Below are positions 9,440-20,000 of a stretch of DNA of 64,000 bases, in pieces. The stretch's first letter is position 1. The number at the start of each line of letters is the position of its first letter. The notes under the pieces were generated by a model that saw only the letters and a list, made by a program, of their open reading frames with translations, ran no database searches and was not told the origin of the DNA. The DNA is from Caulobacteraceae bacterium PMMR1 (GTDB lineage Bacteria > Pseudomonadota > Alphaproteobacteria > Caulobacterales > Caulobacteraceae), in assembly GCA_000733915.1 (NCBI GenBank), contig JPOM01000001.1, positions 2,170,001 to 2,234,000 of the forward strand, read 5' to 3'. Both the position numbers and the translations under genes were made by a program.

Positions 9440-9458
9440 GCGAATAATTCGCATTCGC
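9440..9458 (-). promoter_or_regulatory. Fur-box-like palindrome before the siderophore operon
   Basis: GCGAATAATTCGC is an inverted repeat (GCGAAT, one base, ATTCGC), followed at once by another ATTCGC, so three hexamer copies lie in 19 bases. This matches the hexamer-repeat layout of Fur sites and its composition contrasts with the GC-rich surroundings. It is 14 bases upstream of the receptor start, where a bound repressor would block transcription or translation start. Iron-dependent repression is inferred from position and gene content. Confidence 0.5.
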
Positions 9459-9967
9459 TTAGTGGACCGGTGGTGTGTTTGCAAGCGGCATGTAGCGGGA
9501 GCGCTGGACGGCCCATTCGTCGGACTGCTCGAGCAGGATGGCGCCGACGCGGCGGGCGAGCGCGGCCTCGTTTGGGAAGATGCCGACGACCTCGGTTCGC
9601 CGCTTGATCTCCCGGTTCACTGGCTCGATCGGGTTCACCGAGTGGATCTTCACCCGATGGGCGGCCGGGAAGCTCGCGCCGGTGAGCTGGCCCGCCTCCA
9701 GCTCCATCCGCCGCTGGGCGGCGAAGCCGATCATCTCGCGCAGCAGATCGGCGTCGGCGCTCTTCTCCATCAGCCCGCCAAGGGCGATCATGTCCTCGGT
9801 CATCTTCGGTCTCGTGGTCTTGGGTTGAGGTCGGCAAATCCGACCCTAACCGATGATCGCAGATGACCACCCCGCGACGCCGCTCGCTCGCTACGGCGCC
9901 TTGTGGGGGCGCGCTACGCGAGCGGCTTCGCTACCGCCCAGCTACACCACGTCTGGGGACACGACCC
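9459..9967 (-). mobile_element. internally deleted IS256-family element
   Basis: A minus-strand frame from 9803 to 9459 codes for 114 residues that join two distant parts of an IS256-family (mutator-type) transposase: the N-terminus [20 protein letters not shown] to about residue 46, then directly [20 protein letters not shown] and [20 protein letters not shown], which belong near the C-terminus of the normal roughly 400-residue protein. The catalytic middle is gone, so it cannot move itself. DNA upstream to about 9967, including the coding-strand sequence GTCCCCAGACGTGGTGTAGC, is probably the element's terminal region. One side of the element interrupts an isochorismatase-like gene, the other abuts the Fur-box-like site. 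Confidence 0.75.
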
Positions 9968-10094
9968 CGATCGTGACCTCGCGCGGCCGGTTCTTGAGCC
10001 ACTTCATGAGGTCGCGCTGGTGGTCGAGCAGCATGATAGGGCTGTTCTCGGTTGTGTAGTCGCGTGGATGGGGCGCCGGTGCGGTCGTGCTCAT
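9942..10094 (-). pseudogene. isochorismatase-family hydrolase, N-terminal fragment
   Basis: ATG 10094 starts a 50-residue frame whose core NSPIMLLDHQRDLMKWLKNR carries the LLxDHQ motif in which the aspartate is the first catalytic residue of isochorismatase/nicotinamidase-like hydrolases. After REVTI (about 9965) the text changes into the end of the IS256 element and stops. The normal enzyme has about 200 residues including the catalytic cysteine, so this copy is dead. It follows the NAD(P)-binding protein remnant in the same direction and was probably part of the same operon. Confidence 0.65.
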
Positions 10095-10122
10095 GCGTCT
10101 TCCCTGCTTGCGGTGAACCTGA

Positions 10123-10852
10123 TCAGGCGTACGCAGGCGCGCGCGCCACGACGTCGCACACGCGTGTCGGCCTGATTTCGGGTAGCGGCCGTTGTCGAGC
10201 GGGCTCATCTTGGCGGCGCCCGACATCATCGGCAGCCCGTAGACCAGCGCGAGCACATCGATGAAGGGGGCGCCTGCCGCCTTGCGCCGCTCGAGCTCGG
10301 CATAGCCGTCCTCGATCGATCCGAGACGCCTCGCCTCCAACGGGCGGCCTGCATCGGCATAGGCCTTGGCGATGTCCAGGGCGGAGACCTCGTCGCCCGC
10401 GACCCGGATCCGCTGTCCCGCCGTCGATGGATCGAGCGCGACCGCGGCGACGTAAGCGGCGGCGTCGTCCATCGTGGTCAGGTCCATGGCCGCCTGCCCG
10501 TCACCCCAATAGGAAAGGGTCGCCACGGCCTCGTCGACCATGCCGAAGAACGGCGCGAGCATGACTTCGGTGAAGCCGCCGTTGTAGAACAAGGTCCATC
10601 CCAGGCCGCTCGACAACAAGGTCTCGGCGAACCGGCGACGCAGGTCGAGGAACGCGTTCAGCCCGACCGGAACCGCTTGCAAGCCGATCGAGAAGTCGGA
10701 CGGGATCAGCCGCTCGACGCCGTTCGCGAGCGCCGCATCGAGCAGGCGCGCCTGGCCATCGACGATGACGTCGCCCTGCCCCTGAACCGCCGAGACGATC
10801 GTGCGCACGCCGGCGACCGCCCTCTCGAACGAGGCGGAGTCGGCGAGATCGG
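10123..10852 (-). pseudogene. NmrA-like NAD(P)-binding protein, lacking its start and frameshifted near the end
   Basis: The coding text begins at about 10852 without a start codon (ADLADSASFERAVAGVRTIV), so the N-terminal dinucleotide-binding GxxGxxG strand is missing. It continues with VERLIPSDFSIGLQAVPVGL, ETLLSSGLGWTLFYNGGFTE and DLTTMDDAAAYVAAVALDPS, typical of NmrA-like (atypical SDR) proteins. At about 10185 the frame shifts: the family-like ending RPTRVCDVVARAPAYA lies in the +1 frame and stops at 10123. The 5' break falls exactly at the stop of the marC-like gene, suggesting a deletion that joined the two. Not functional as it stands. Confidence 0.65.
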
Positions 10853-10853
10853 C

Positions 10854-11489
10854 TCACTCGCGAAGGAAGGGCGCGTCGCGCAGCCCGTCGAAGATGAACT
10901 GAACGGCGAGCGCTGCGAGCAGCACGCCGGAGATCCGACCCGTGACGTCGGCGCCGGTGCGCCCAAGGGAACGCATCAGGCGGTCGGCTGCAAGCATCGC
11001 CATGAGGGTTGTCGCCAGACATAACGTCAGCATCGCGCAAACCATTGCAGTCTCCGTCCAGCTCGACGCGCGACCGGTCAACAGCACGGTCGCGGTAAGC
11101 GCTCCAGGTCCCGCGATGAGCGGAAAGGCGAGCGGGAAGACGGCGATGTCGCCTGGCTTGCGCGCTTCGGCTTTCTCCCCCTCGGTGATTGAAGACAGGC
11201 CCGGGGTCGAGAAGGTGAGGGTGAGGGCCTGCAAGAACAGCAACACGCCGCCCGCCACCCTGAACGCTGGCAAGGAGATATGGAGCAGGGAGAGAAGCGA
11301 GGCTCCGGCAAGTGCGAAGAACAACAGGACCGCGCCTGCGATCAGCACCGAACGACGGGCCAGACTGCCGCGCTCGGCACGGTGAACGCCCCCGGTGAGG
11401 CCCGCGAAGATCGCGGCCGTCTCGATAGGCCCGATCGTGACGAATAGGGTGACGAAGATCGAAAGCATCGTCGAGGGCAGGCTCACCAT
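10854..11489 (-). CDS. MarC-family integral membrane protein
   Basis: A protein of 211 residues with six predicted membrane helices and the MarC/UPF0056 pattern: an N-terminal helix with FVTLFVTIGPIETAAIFAGL, the conserved FPLAFPLIAGPGALTA in the middle and a C-terminal AALAVQFIFDGLR. The family is widespread; its function is unknown, and the old link to multiple antibiotic resistance has been withdrawn. It sits in a row of minus-strand stress genes after HdeD, with a 57-base gap. Its stop at 10854 is directly followed by the headless NmrA-like gene. Confidence 0.8.
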   Translation of the reverse strand: MVSLPSTMLSIFVTLFVTIGPIETAAIFAGLTGGVHRAERGSLARRSVLIAGAVLLFFALAGASLLSLLHISLPAFRVAGGVLLFLQALTLTFSTPGLSSITEGEKAEARKPGDIAVFPLAFPLIAGPGALTATVLLTGRASSWTETAMVCAMLTLCLATTLMAMLAADRLMRSLGRTGADVTGRISGVLLAALAVQFIFDGLRDAPFLRE

Positions 11490-11546
11490 CCTGCCCTCGA
11501 CGTCTTATGCGGGTGACTGCCGCGCATCCGCGGGACGCCGCCCGCG

Positions 11547-12173
11547 TCAGGCCGTAACAGGCGACAGTGTGTCGGCGCTGGCCGGCCTGCGAAGCCGGAA
11601 CGCCTGCAGGATCAGCAGGACACCCGCCGCGAACGCATAGGCGCCGATCAACCAGGCGACTGAGAGGATCGACGCGACCGGGTGCAGGGCGAGGAGGATC
11701 AACACGCCGACGCCCAACAGGATCGACAGGACGCCGGACATGGCCAGCAGCCATTCACGCTTGATCTCCTTGCGCATCCGGATCGCGGCGGCGATCTCCA
11801 GCACGCCCGCCGAGATCGACCAGGCGGCGAGCAGCACAACTGTCGCGAAGGCGTACCCGATCGTCATCACGAACGGCATCAGGACGAACAGAATGCCGAC
11901 GATCAGGCCGGCGACGCCGCGTAGCAGATAGGCCCCCCAGCGATCCTCATTCTTGGCCGCGCCGCGGACGCCGCTGGCGACCGAGAAAGCGCCGTCCACC
12001 AGCAGGAAGGCGGCGAACACCAGGGTGAAGGCGTAGAGGGCGCTCGCCGGAAAGACGATGGCGAGCACGCCGAAGGCGAGGGCGAGGACGCCTCGGGCGA
12101 GGGTCCAGCCCCAATTGTCGCGGAAGAGCGGGTTGGATCCACTCCGCTCGGCCGCTGCATGTGCGGTGCTCAT
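11547..12173 (-). CDS. hdeD: HdeD-family acid-resistance membrane protein
   Basis: A 208-residue membrane protein made of two similar three-helix halves, as in HdeD/DUF308: NWGWTLARGVLALAFGVLAI opens the first and RWGAYLLRGVAGLIVGILFV the second half-like repeat. HdeD of enterobacteria supports acid resistance at high cell density; the mechanism is not known. I choose ATG 12173 because GGGAG lies eight bases before it, rather than ATG 12188. It lies between the NDUFS4-like gene (28 bases upstream) and the MarC gene in a same-strand cluster with two small heat-shock proteins, which points to a combined stress function. Confidence 0.8.
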   Translation of the reverse strand: MSTAHAAAERSGSNPLFRDNWGWTLARGVLALAFGVLAIVFPASALYAFTLVFAAFLLVDGAFSVASGVRGAAKNEDRWGAYLLRGVAGLIVGILFVLMPFVMTIGYAFATVVLLAAWSISAGVLEIAAAIRMRKEIKREWLLAMSGVLSILLGVGVLILLALHPVASILSVAWLIGAYAFAAGVLLILQAFRLRRPASADTLSPVTA

Positions 12174-12200
12174 GAGTGCATCTCCCATCCTGAAGAGGGT

Positions 12201-12692
12201 TTAACTTGCGAGCGCGGTCGGCTCCTCGTTGATCGGGTAGCGACCACAGCAAAGGGCATGGGGGCCGGATGGCCAGCAGCACAGCGGCCTCGCCGGAGGC
12301 TCTGGAAGCCTCGGCGGGGCCAAGTGACCGGTGGGTTCGCCGCCCATGCGGAACCGCAGACCCTGCCGCCGACAATAACGCACCGCCGAATCCCGATCGG
12401 GAAAGTCGAGTACGATCTGGGTCAGCGGATCGCCGCCACCGGTCCACCCGGTGAGCGGATCGACGACGGGCGCCCAGCGTGGCTCGAACGTCAGTCGCCA
12501 GCGACGCGACCTCGACCCGTGGACACGGTTCGTGGCGGGCTCGATCGGCGCGATGACCGCAACCGCATCCGCCGGCAGCGCGCTCGGCCAGTTGGGCCTG
12601 GACGCACCGTTGTCGTTGGCGGCATCCGGCCCCGGGCAAGGCCCGGGAGGGGTCCCCCGGGCCGGCGTCCCGTCAATGCTGTGTCGGAGCAT
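12201..12692 (-). CDS. NDUFS4-like protein (ETC complex I subunit conserved region)
   Basis: A protein of 163 residues with the conserved block of the complex I 18-kDa accessory subunit: RRWRLTFEPRWAPVVDPLTG, then WTGGGDP, then QIVLDFPDRDSAVRYCRRQG. In alphaproteobacteria the housekeeping version stabilises NADH:quinone oxidoreductase. This copy has a longer, proline- and cysteine-containing tail and lies between heat-shock and HdeD genes, far from any nuo genes in the window, so it is probably an accessory paralogue. ATG 12692 lies 20 bases inside the upstream heat-shock gene, indicating coupling. Confidence 0.7.
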   Translation of the reverse strand: MLRHSIDGTPARGTPPGPCPGPDAANDNGASRPNWPSALPADAVAVIAPIEPATNRVHGSRSRRWRLTFEPRWAPVVDPLTGWTGGGDPLTQIVLDFPDRDSAVRYCRRQGLRFRMGGEPTGHLAPPRLPEPPARPLCCWPSGPHALCCGRYPINEEPTALAS

Positions 12693-13185
12693 TGATCGGG
12701 ATCCGCTTCCGGTTCTCGGCTGCGCCAGACCGCGGAATGGTCACCGTCAGCACGCCGTCGCGGAACTGCGCGGACGCCTTGTCGCTCTGGGCATCGGCGG
12801 GAAGCGGGATGCGGCGCTCGAAGCGGCCGTAGAAGCGCTCGCTGTAGCGGTCGCCCTCCTTCTTCTCCTCGCGCCGTTCGCCGCGGAGCGTCAGCACCCC
12901 GTCGTCGACCGAAAGCTCGACGTCACGTTCGGTCATGCCCGGCAGCTCGGCGGTCAGCTCGATCACGCCGTTCTGCTCGTGCAGCTCGACGCTTGGCCAG
13001 TCCCACCGCGCCAGCTCGCCGAAACCTGGCAGGCTCCACCCCCTGACCATCTCATCGAAGAGACGGTTCACGTCCCGCTGCAGCGAGACCAACGGGTGGT
13101 CGTCGAACTGGGAGCGGCTCGAGGTCGCCGATACGGGAGGCTGACCCTGCTGCCGGCCCCAGGGAATGAGATCGCGAATAGCCAT
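12673..13185 (-). CDS. Hsp20/alpha-crystallin small heat-shock protein (class with long N-terminal arm)
   Basis: A 170-residue ATP-independent chaperone that binds unfolding proteins. The N-terminal arm has DHPLVSLQRDVNRLFDEMVR, followed by the alpha-crystallin domain from about residue 62 (WDWPSVELHEQNGVIELTAE), with LPGMTERDVELSVDDGVLTL, the basic-acidic REEKKEGDRYSERFYGRFER loop and the strand GVLTVTIP. A C-terminal IPI (RIPINAP) is the IxI anchor used for oligomer assembly. AAAGGAGGTAA precedes the ATG at 13185, a strong ribosome site. It follows another small heat-shock gene in the same direction with a stem-loop between them. Confidence 0.9.
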   Translation of the reverse strand: MAIRDLIPWGRQQGQPPVSATSSRSQFDDHPLVSLQRDVNRLFDEMVRGWSLPGFGELARWDWPSVELHEQNGVIELTAELPGMTERDVELSVDDGVLTLRGERREEKKEGDRYSERFYGRFERRIPLPADAQSDKASAQFRDGVLTVTIPRSGAAENRKRIPINAPTQH

Positions 13186-13224
13186 GACGTTACCTCCTTT
13201 CCTGGCTGTGGCTCGGACAAAATC

Positions 13225-13250
13225 CGTCGCCGCGCCGTCTTGCGGCGACG
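13225..13250 (-). terminator. stem-loop between the two small heat-shock genes
   Basis: CGTCGCCGC at 13225-13233 pairs perfectly with GCGGCGACG at 13242-13250 around an eight-base loop. In the direction of transcription it is followed by GATTTTGT, a weak T tract. It may be a leaky terminator lowering expression of the downstream heat-shock gene, or part of a temperature-sensing leader; the sequence does not decide. Confidence 0.4.
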
Positions 13251-13281
13251 CGACGACGATAGGCTGTCGATCGAGGCGGGG

Positions 13282-13752
13282 TCAGGCCGCCTTGCTGGTC
13301 TCGTGCTTAGGAGCTTCGAGCCGATCGTTGGCGGCCGGGCCGCGGATCTCGATCTTGCGCGGCTTCATCGCCTCCGGGACCACCCGCTTCAGCTCGATGG
13401 TCAGCAGGCCGTTATCAAACCGAGCCTGGCCGGGCTCGATAAAGTCGGCCAGCTGGAAGCGGCGCTCAAAGGCGCGGGTCGCGATGCCGCGGTGCAGATA
13501 CTCGCCTTCGCCACCGTCGGCGTTGCGCTTGCCGGTGACGGTGAGCTGGTTCTGCTGGGCCACGATCTCGATCTCGTCGGGTCGGAAGCCGGCCACCGCA
13601 AGCGTGATGCGGTAGCTGTCTTCGCCGTCCTTCACGAGGTCGAACGGGGGATAGCCGTCGTCGTCGACAAGCCCGGCCTCGAGCAGGTTGAAGAGGCGGT
13701 CAAAGCCGACCGTGGAGCGCCGATAGGGCGCGAAATCGAAGTTGCTTCTCAT
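13282..13752 (-). CDS. Hsp20-family small heat-shock protein, IbpA-like
   Basis: A 156-residue chaperone of the IbpA/HspH class: it starts MRSNFDFAPYRRSTVGFDRL, the typical short arm with a GFDRLF phenylalanine motif, then the alpha-crystallin domain (YPPFDLVKDGEDSYRITLAV, AGFRPDEIEIVAQQNQLTVT, then GEYLHRGIATRAFERRFQLA) and the strand FDNGLLTIELKRVVPE. AGGAGG stands about eight bases before the ATG at 13752, which fixes the start against upstream in-frame codons. First gene of the stress cluster; a sigma-32-like promoter candidate lies about 100 bases upstream. Confidence 0.9.
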   Translation of the reverse strand: MRSNFDFAPYRRSTVGFDRLFNLLEAGLVDDDGYPPFDLVKDGEDSYRITLAVAGFRPDEIEIVAQQNQLTVTGKRNADGGEGEYLHRGIATRAFERRFQLADFIEPGQARFDNGLLTIELKRVVPEAMKPRKIEIRGPAANDRLEAPKHETSKAA

Positions 13753-13854
13753 CTCCAAATCCTCCTTCTGAAGCGATCTGGGCATGAGATGCGCCGGGTG
13801 AAGAGCCGACGCTCTCCATGTCCGCCGGGCCCGTTTCGGCACCCGACAGCGGTG

Positions 13855-13882
13855 AGTTAGAAAAACTCGGCGGGCTTTCAAG
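13855..13882 (-). promoter_or_regulatory. candidate heat-shock (RpoH) promoter
   Basis: On the minus strand CTTGAAA (13882-13876) is a perfect -35 for sigma-32; after 15 bases follows CTAACT (13860-13855), which matches the alphaproteobacterial -10 (CYTATNT) only partly. It lies about 100 bases upstream of the first small heat-shock gene, the expected place. The weak -10 keeps confidence low. Confidence 0.35.
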
Positions 13883-14038
13883 ACCCCTCCGTCCCGGACG
13901 ACCGCGTCCCCGCAGCGTGCAAGGTGGGCTGGTCTGCACCTTAGGGATTCCCTCGGCCGCGGCGGCGCGCCGGCTGGCGCTCGCCTCCCGCGTGGTGGGT
14001 GTCCCCGGCGCCGTCGTCCTGGCCTGAGACGGAGCGGC

Positions 14039-14375
14039 TTAAGCCTTGGTCCACAGCTCGCGTAGGCGGGTGGCGGCGAGCTTGGGACGGCGGTCGCGGG
14101 TGAAGACGCCCTTTTGGTTCAGCCCGCTGACCCGGATGATGCTCTGCGGCGTCTTGAAGTCCGCGAAGGCCCAAGGGTGTCTGCCGACCACGTAGGGGTG
14201 CTTGCGTAGCGTCTCGTAGTAGAGCGCGATCAGCTGCGCCTGATAGTCCTCGATCCACATCTCGGAGGGCTCGGAGTGGGTGCCCGCGATCGCGTCGGCC
14301 CCGAACTGGGTGTAGATTATGGGCTTGTCGCCGTGGCGCGCGCGCAGCGCGGTCACCTCGCGCTCCAAGGTCGCG
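14039..14375 (-). pseudogene. uidA: C-terminal fragment of a GH2 beta-glucuronidase
   Basis: The last 110 or so residues of a frame entering from the DUF1156 gene are those of a family 2 glycoside hydrolase: KPIIYTQFGADAIAGTHSEP (the family's E/T-FGAD block), EMWIEDYQAQLIALYYETLR, then VVGRHPWAFADFKTPQSIIR and LNQKGVFTRDRRPKLAA, ending at TAA 14039. UidA-type enzymes release glucuronic acid. In the first block the acid that serves as nucleophile in relatives (TEFG) reads TQFG, so even the local active site is altered. Only a sixth of the enzyme is left, joined in frame to a DNA methylase at about 14375. Confidence 0.75.
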
Positions 14376-17055
<2,680 letters not shown>

Positions 17056-17095
17056 GCGTCCCGTACCTCAATGAACCGATGCGAGGCCGAGCCGA

Positions 17096-20000
17096 TCAGG
17101 CGACTCCGGTATGCGTCTGCGATCCCGACCGGAATTGCGGCCCCCGCGCCAGCGATAGCAGATCGGCGATGTTGAAGACCACAGCCGTCTCGGCGAACCC
17201 GAGTTCGCGACGGAAGAACCGTTGCACATAGACGGGTGGCTGCGCATAGCCGCCGTCGACGAGGACCAGCGCCAGGTGGAAGGCGTCCGGCGCGTTCAGC
17301 GACGCCAGGATTTCGTTCTTGGTCACGATCACCTCGCGCCCTTCGGCGTGCCGCCCCTTGACCTCGATGAAGCGCAGGTGACCGGTCGCGCGATCGCGGC
17401 TTTCGATGTCCCAGCCCTTCTTCTCGGACGAGACGTCGCGGGGCTCGTTGCCCAGCGCGCGCTCGTGCGCCATCACCGCGTCCATCGCCAGCCTCTCGAT
17501 CGCGGCGCGATCGAACGCGTCTTCGGCGACGAAGTCCGGCCGGCGCGTGTCGGGCTCTCCGGAGACCCGCGTGAGCAGCCCGCGCGGGATCACCAGCGCC
17601 GCGCCCCTCAGCACCGGCGCAAGCGCGGTGATCTGGCGCTCGCGCTCCAGCTCGCTTTGGCGCTTGTGCAGCCGGTCGACCATGCGGCTCGCCGTCGCCT
17701 CGGCGTTCTGGGCGTTGATCCGCTGTTCCTTGCCGGCGCGCTCTTCCTCGCGCAGGCGGGCGGCGCGGGCGTCCCAATAGTTGATCTCGCGCGTCAGGCG
17801 GGCGCGCACCTCGCGCTCCACCTTGTCGATCTCGGCCAGGCGGCGGCGCTTCACCTCCGCCAGGTGGTCCGGGACAAGGGTGGAGATGGCGTAGCTGATC
17901 GCGCGCGCCTCTACCCCGTCCGACAGCCAGGGCGCGGCGATCACGTCGTCGATCAGCTCGCGCTCTTCCGCCGTGATTGGGCGGTAGTCGAGATAGGGCG
18001 CAGAGCCGCCGTCCACCGCCTGGCCGTCCTCGGTCAGGTGAACGAACTGCAGCCGCTGGGAGATCACGCGCGGCTCGCCCGACCGGCCGAGCCGCCCGTC
18101 CCCGATCGCGTGCTCCAGATAGAGGAGGAGGCGCGGCGTCTCGCTCTCGTCGGCGTCGTCCACCAGCACGCCGCCCTGCGCCAGCAGGGGCTGGAACCGC
18201 TCCAGCACCACGTCGACGACAGCGTCCAGCAACGGATGGCCGGGCGCGAGCAGCTCGGCCTGGGGCTGGCCGGCGATCAGCGCCTTCTCGAAGGTGACCC
18301 GGGCGTAGCGGTCAAGCACGGGGTCGCCCCGGCCGATCAGCCGGTCGCGCTCCTTCAGAACGCCCGGAACCCGCGTAATCTCGTATCGGCCGGTCTCCCG
18401 CTCCGAGATGCGACCGCCCAGCGTGGTGAAGGCCTCGCGGAAGAAGGCGCCGATGAAGTGCGGCTGAAGGCGGCGCGCTTGAGCTCGCTCCATCTCCTCG
18501 CGGATGTCGGTGACCGTGCGCGGATCGAGCCCTTCCGAGGTGAGCTTCCGCTCGGCCACGAGCGTCCTGATCGTCTCCACATCGACCGCCCCGTCGACCT
18601 TGCGGAACAGCTCGGCCTTCACGTCCGGCCGGTCGCCGTAGCGGATCGCGTCAACGAGCAGGGTGCGTAGCGCCTGGCCCTCAAACAGCTCGCCCAGCAC
18701 GTCATAGACCTTGCCGCCGAGGGCCGCGCGCGCTTCCTCCAGCTTCTCCAGCAGGCGGCGATAGACCTCGCCCTCGCGCGTGTTGGCGGCGCACAGGTTC
18801 CACAGGTGACAGACTTCGGTCTGGCCGATGCGATGGATGCGGCCGAATCGCTGCTCCAGCCGGTTCGGGTTCCAGGGCAGGTCGTAGTTGACCATCAAGT
18901 GCGCACCCCGTTGCAGGTTCACGCCCTCGCCGGCCGCATCGTTGGCGATCATCATGCGGACCGCCGGATCGCTGTTGAATGCGGCTATCGCGGCGCGCCG
19001 GGCCTCCCGCGCAACGCCGCCGTGGATTGTGACGACCGCGGCGGGGTCGCCGATCCGACTGCCGATCTTCTGCGCCAGATACTCCAGCGTGTCCTTCGGC
19101 TCGGTGAAGATCAAAATCTTGCGCCGCATCCCTGTGGCGGGATCGCGCATGATCGGTTCGTCGAGGATGGCTTCGAGTTCGCGCCATTTCGTGTCGCGGC
19201 CGGAGAGCTTCAGGCGCAGAGCCCGCGCTTCCAGATCGGACAGGATTGCGATCTCCGCCTCCAGCTCCGCGAGCGTCTGGGCGGCAGTGGCGGAGTCGAC
19301 GATCTGGTCTTCGGCCGCCTCCAACTCGTCGCCGGGCGCTTCGTCGAAGTCGTCGGGATCATAGCTTGGGAGCGTGGGCGTGCGGCAAAGCGTCGCGCCG
19401 CCGTCGCGCATCAGGCGCTCTTCGCGGAGGCGCTCCTCCAGGCGCTTACGGCGCCGTTCGAGCGAGCGGTGAATGGCGGCCGGCGACGAGGCCAGCCGGC
19501 GTTGCAGTATCTGGAGGGCAAAGCCGACGCTGTTGCGCCGCCCGCCGTCGCCGCTCCGGTCCGCGCGGTTCATCTCCTCGCGCACATAGGTCGTGACGGC
19601 CTGATAAAGATCGGCCTCCTCCGCCGAGAGCTCGAAACTGGCGGTGTAGGCGCGCCGCTCCGGGAAGAGCTTGGCGCCGTCGAACCGGTAGAGCTCTTCC
19701 TTCGTGAGCCGCCGCATCATGTCCGACACGTCGGCCTTGTGAACGCCTTCGCGAAACCGCCCCTCGAACCGGTCGGCGTCGAGAAGACCCATGAAGAGCT
19801 GGAAGTCGGCTTCCTTGCCGTTGTGCGGCGTGGCCGACATCAGCAGCAGGTTGCGCGTGCGCGCGCCCAGCAGCTTGCCGAGTTTGTGCCGCTGCGTTTC
19901 CCTGACCTCGCCGCCGAAGTAGGAGGCCGCCATCCGGTGCGCTTCGTCGCAGATGACGAGGTCCCATTCGGGAGCGGCTTCCAGCTTCGCCTTCAGCTCG

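Noticed and set aside
13818-14027. A 69-codon plus-strand frame in the gap upstream of the small heat-shock genes
   Set aside because: Runs through the promoter region of the opposite gene and has no family or ribosome-site support.
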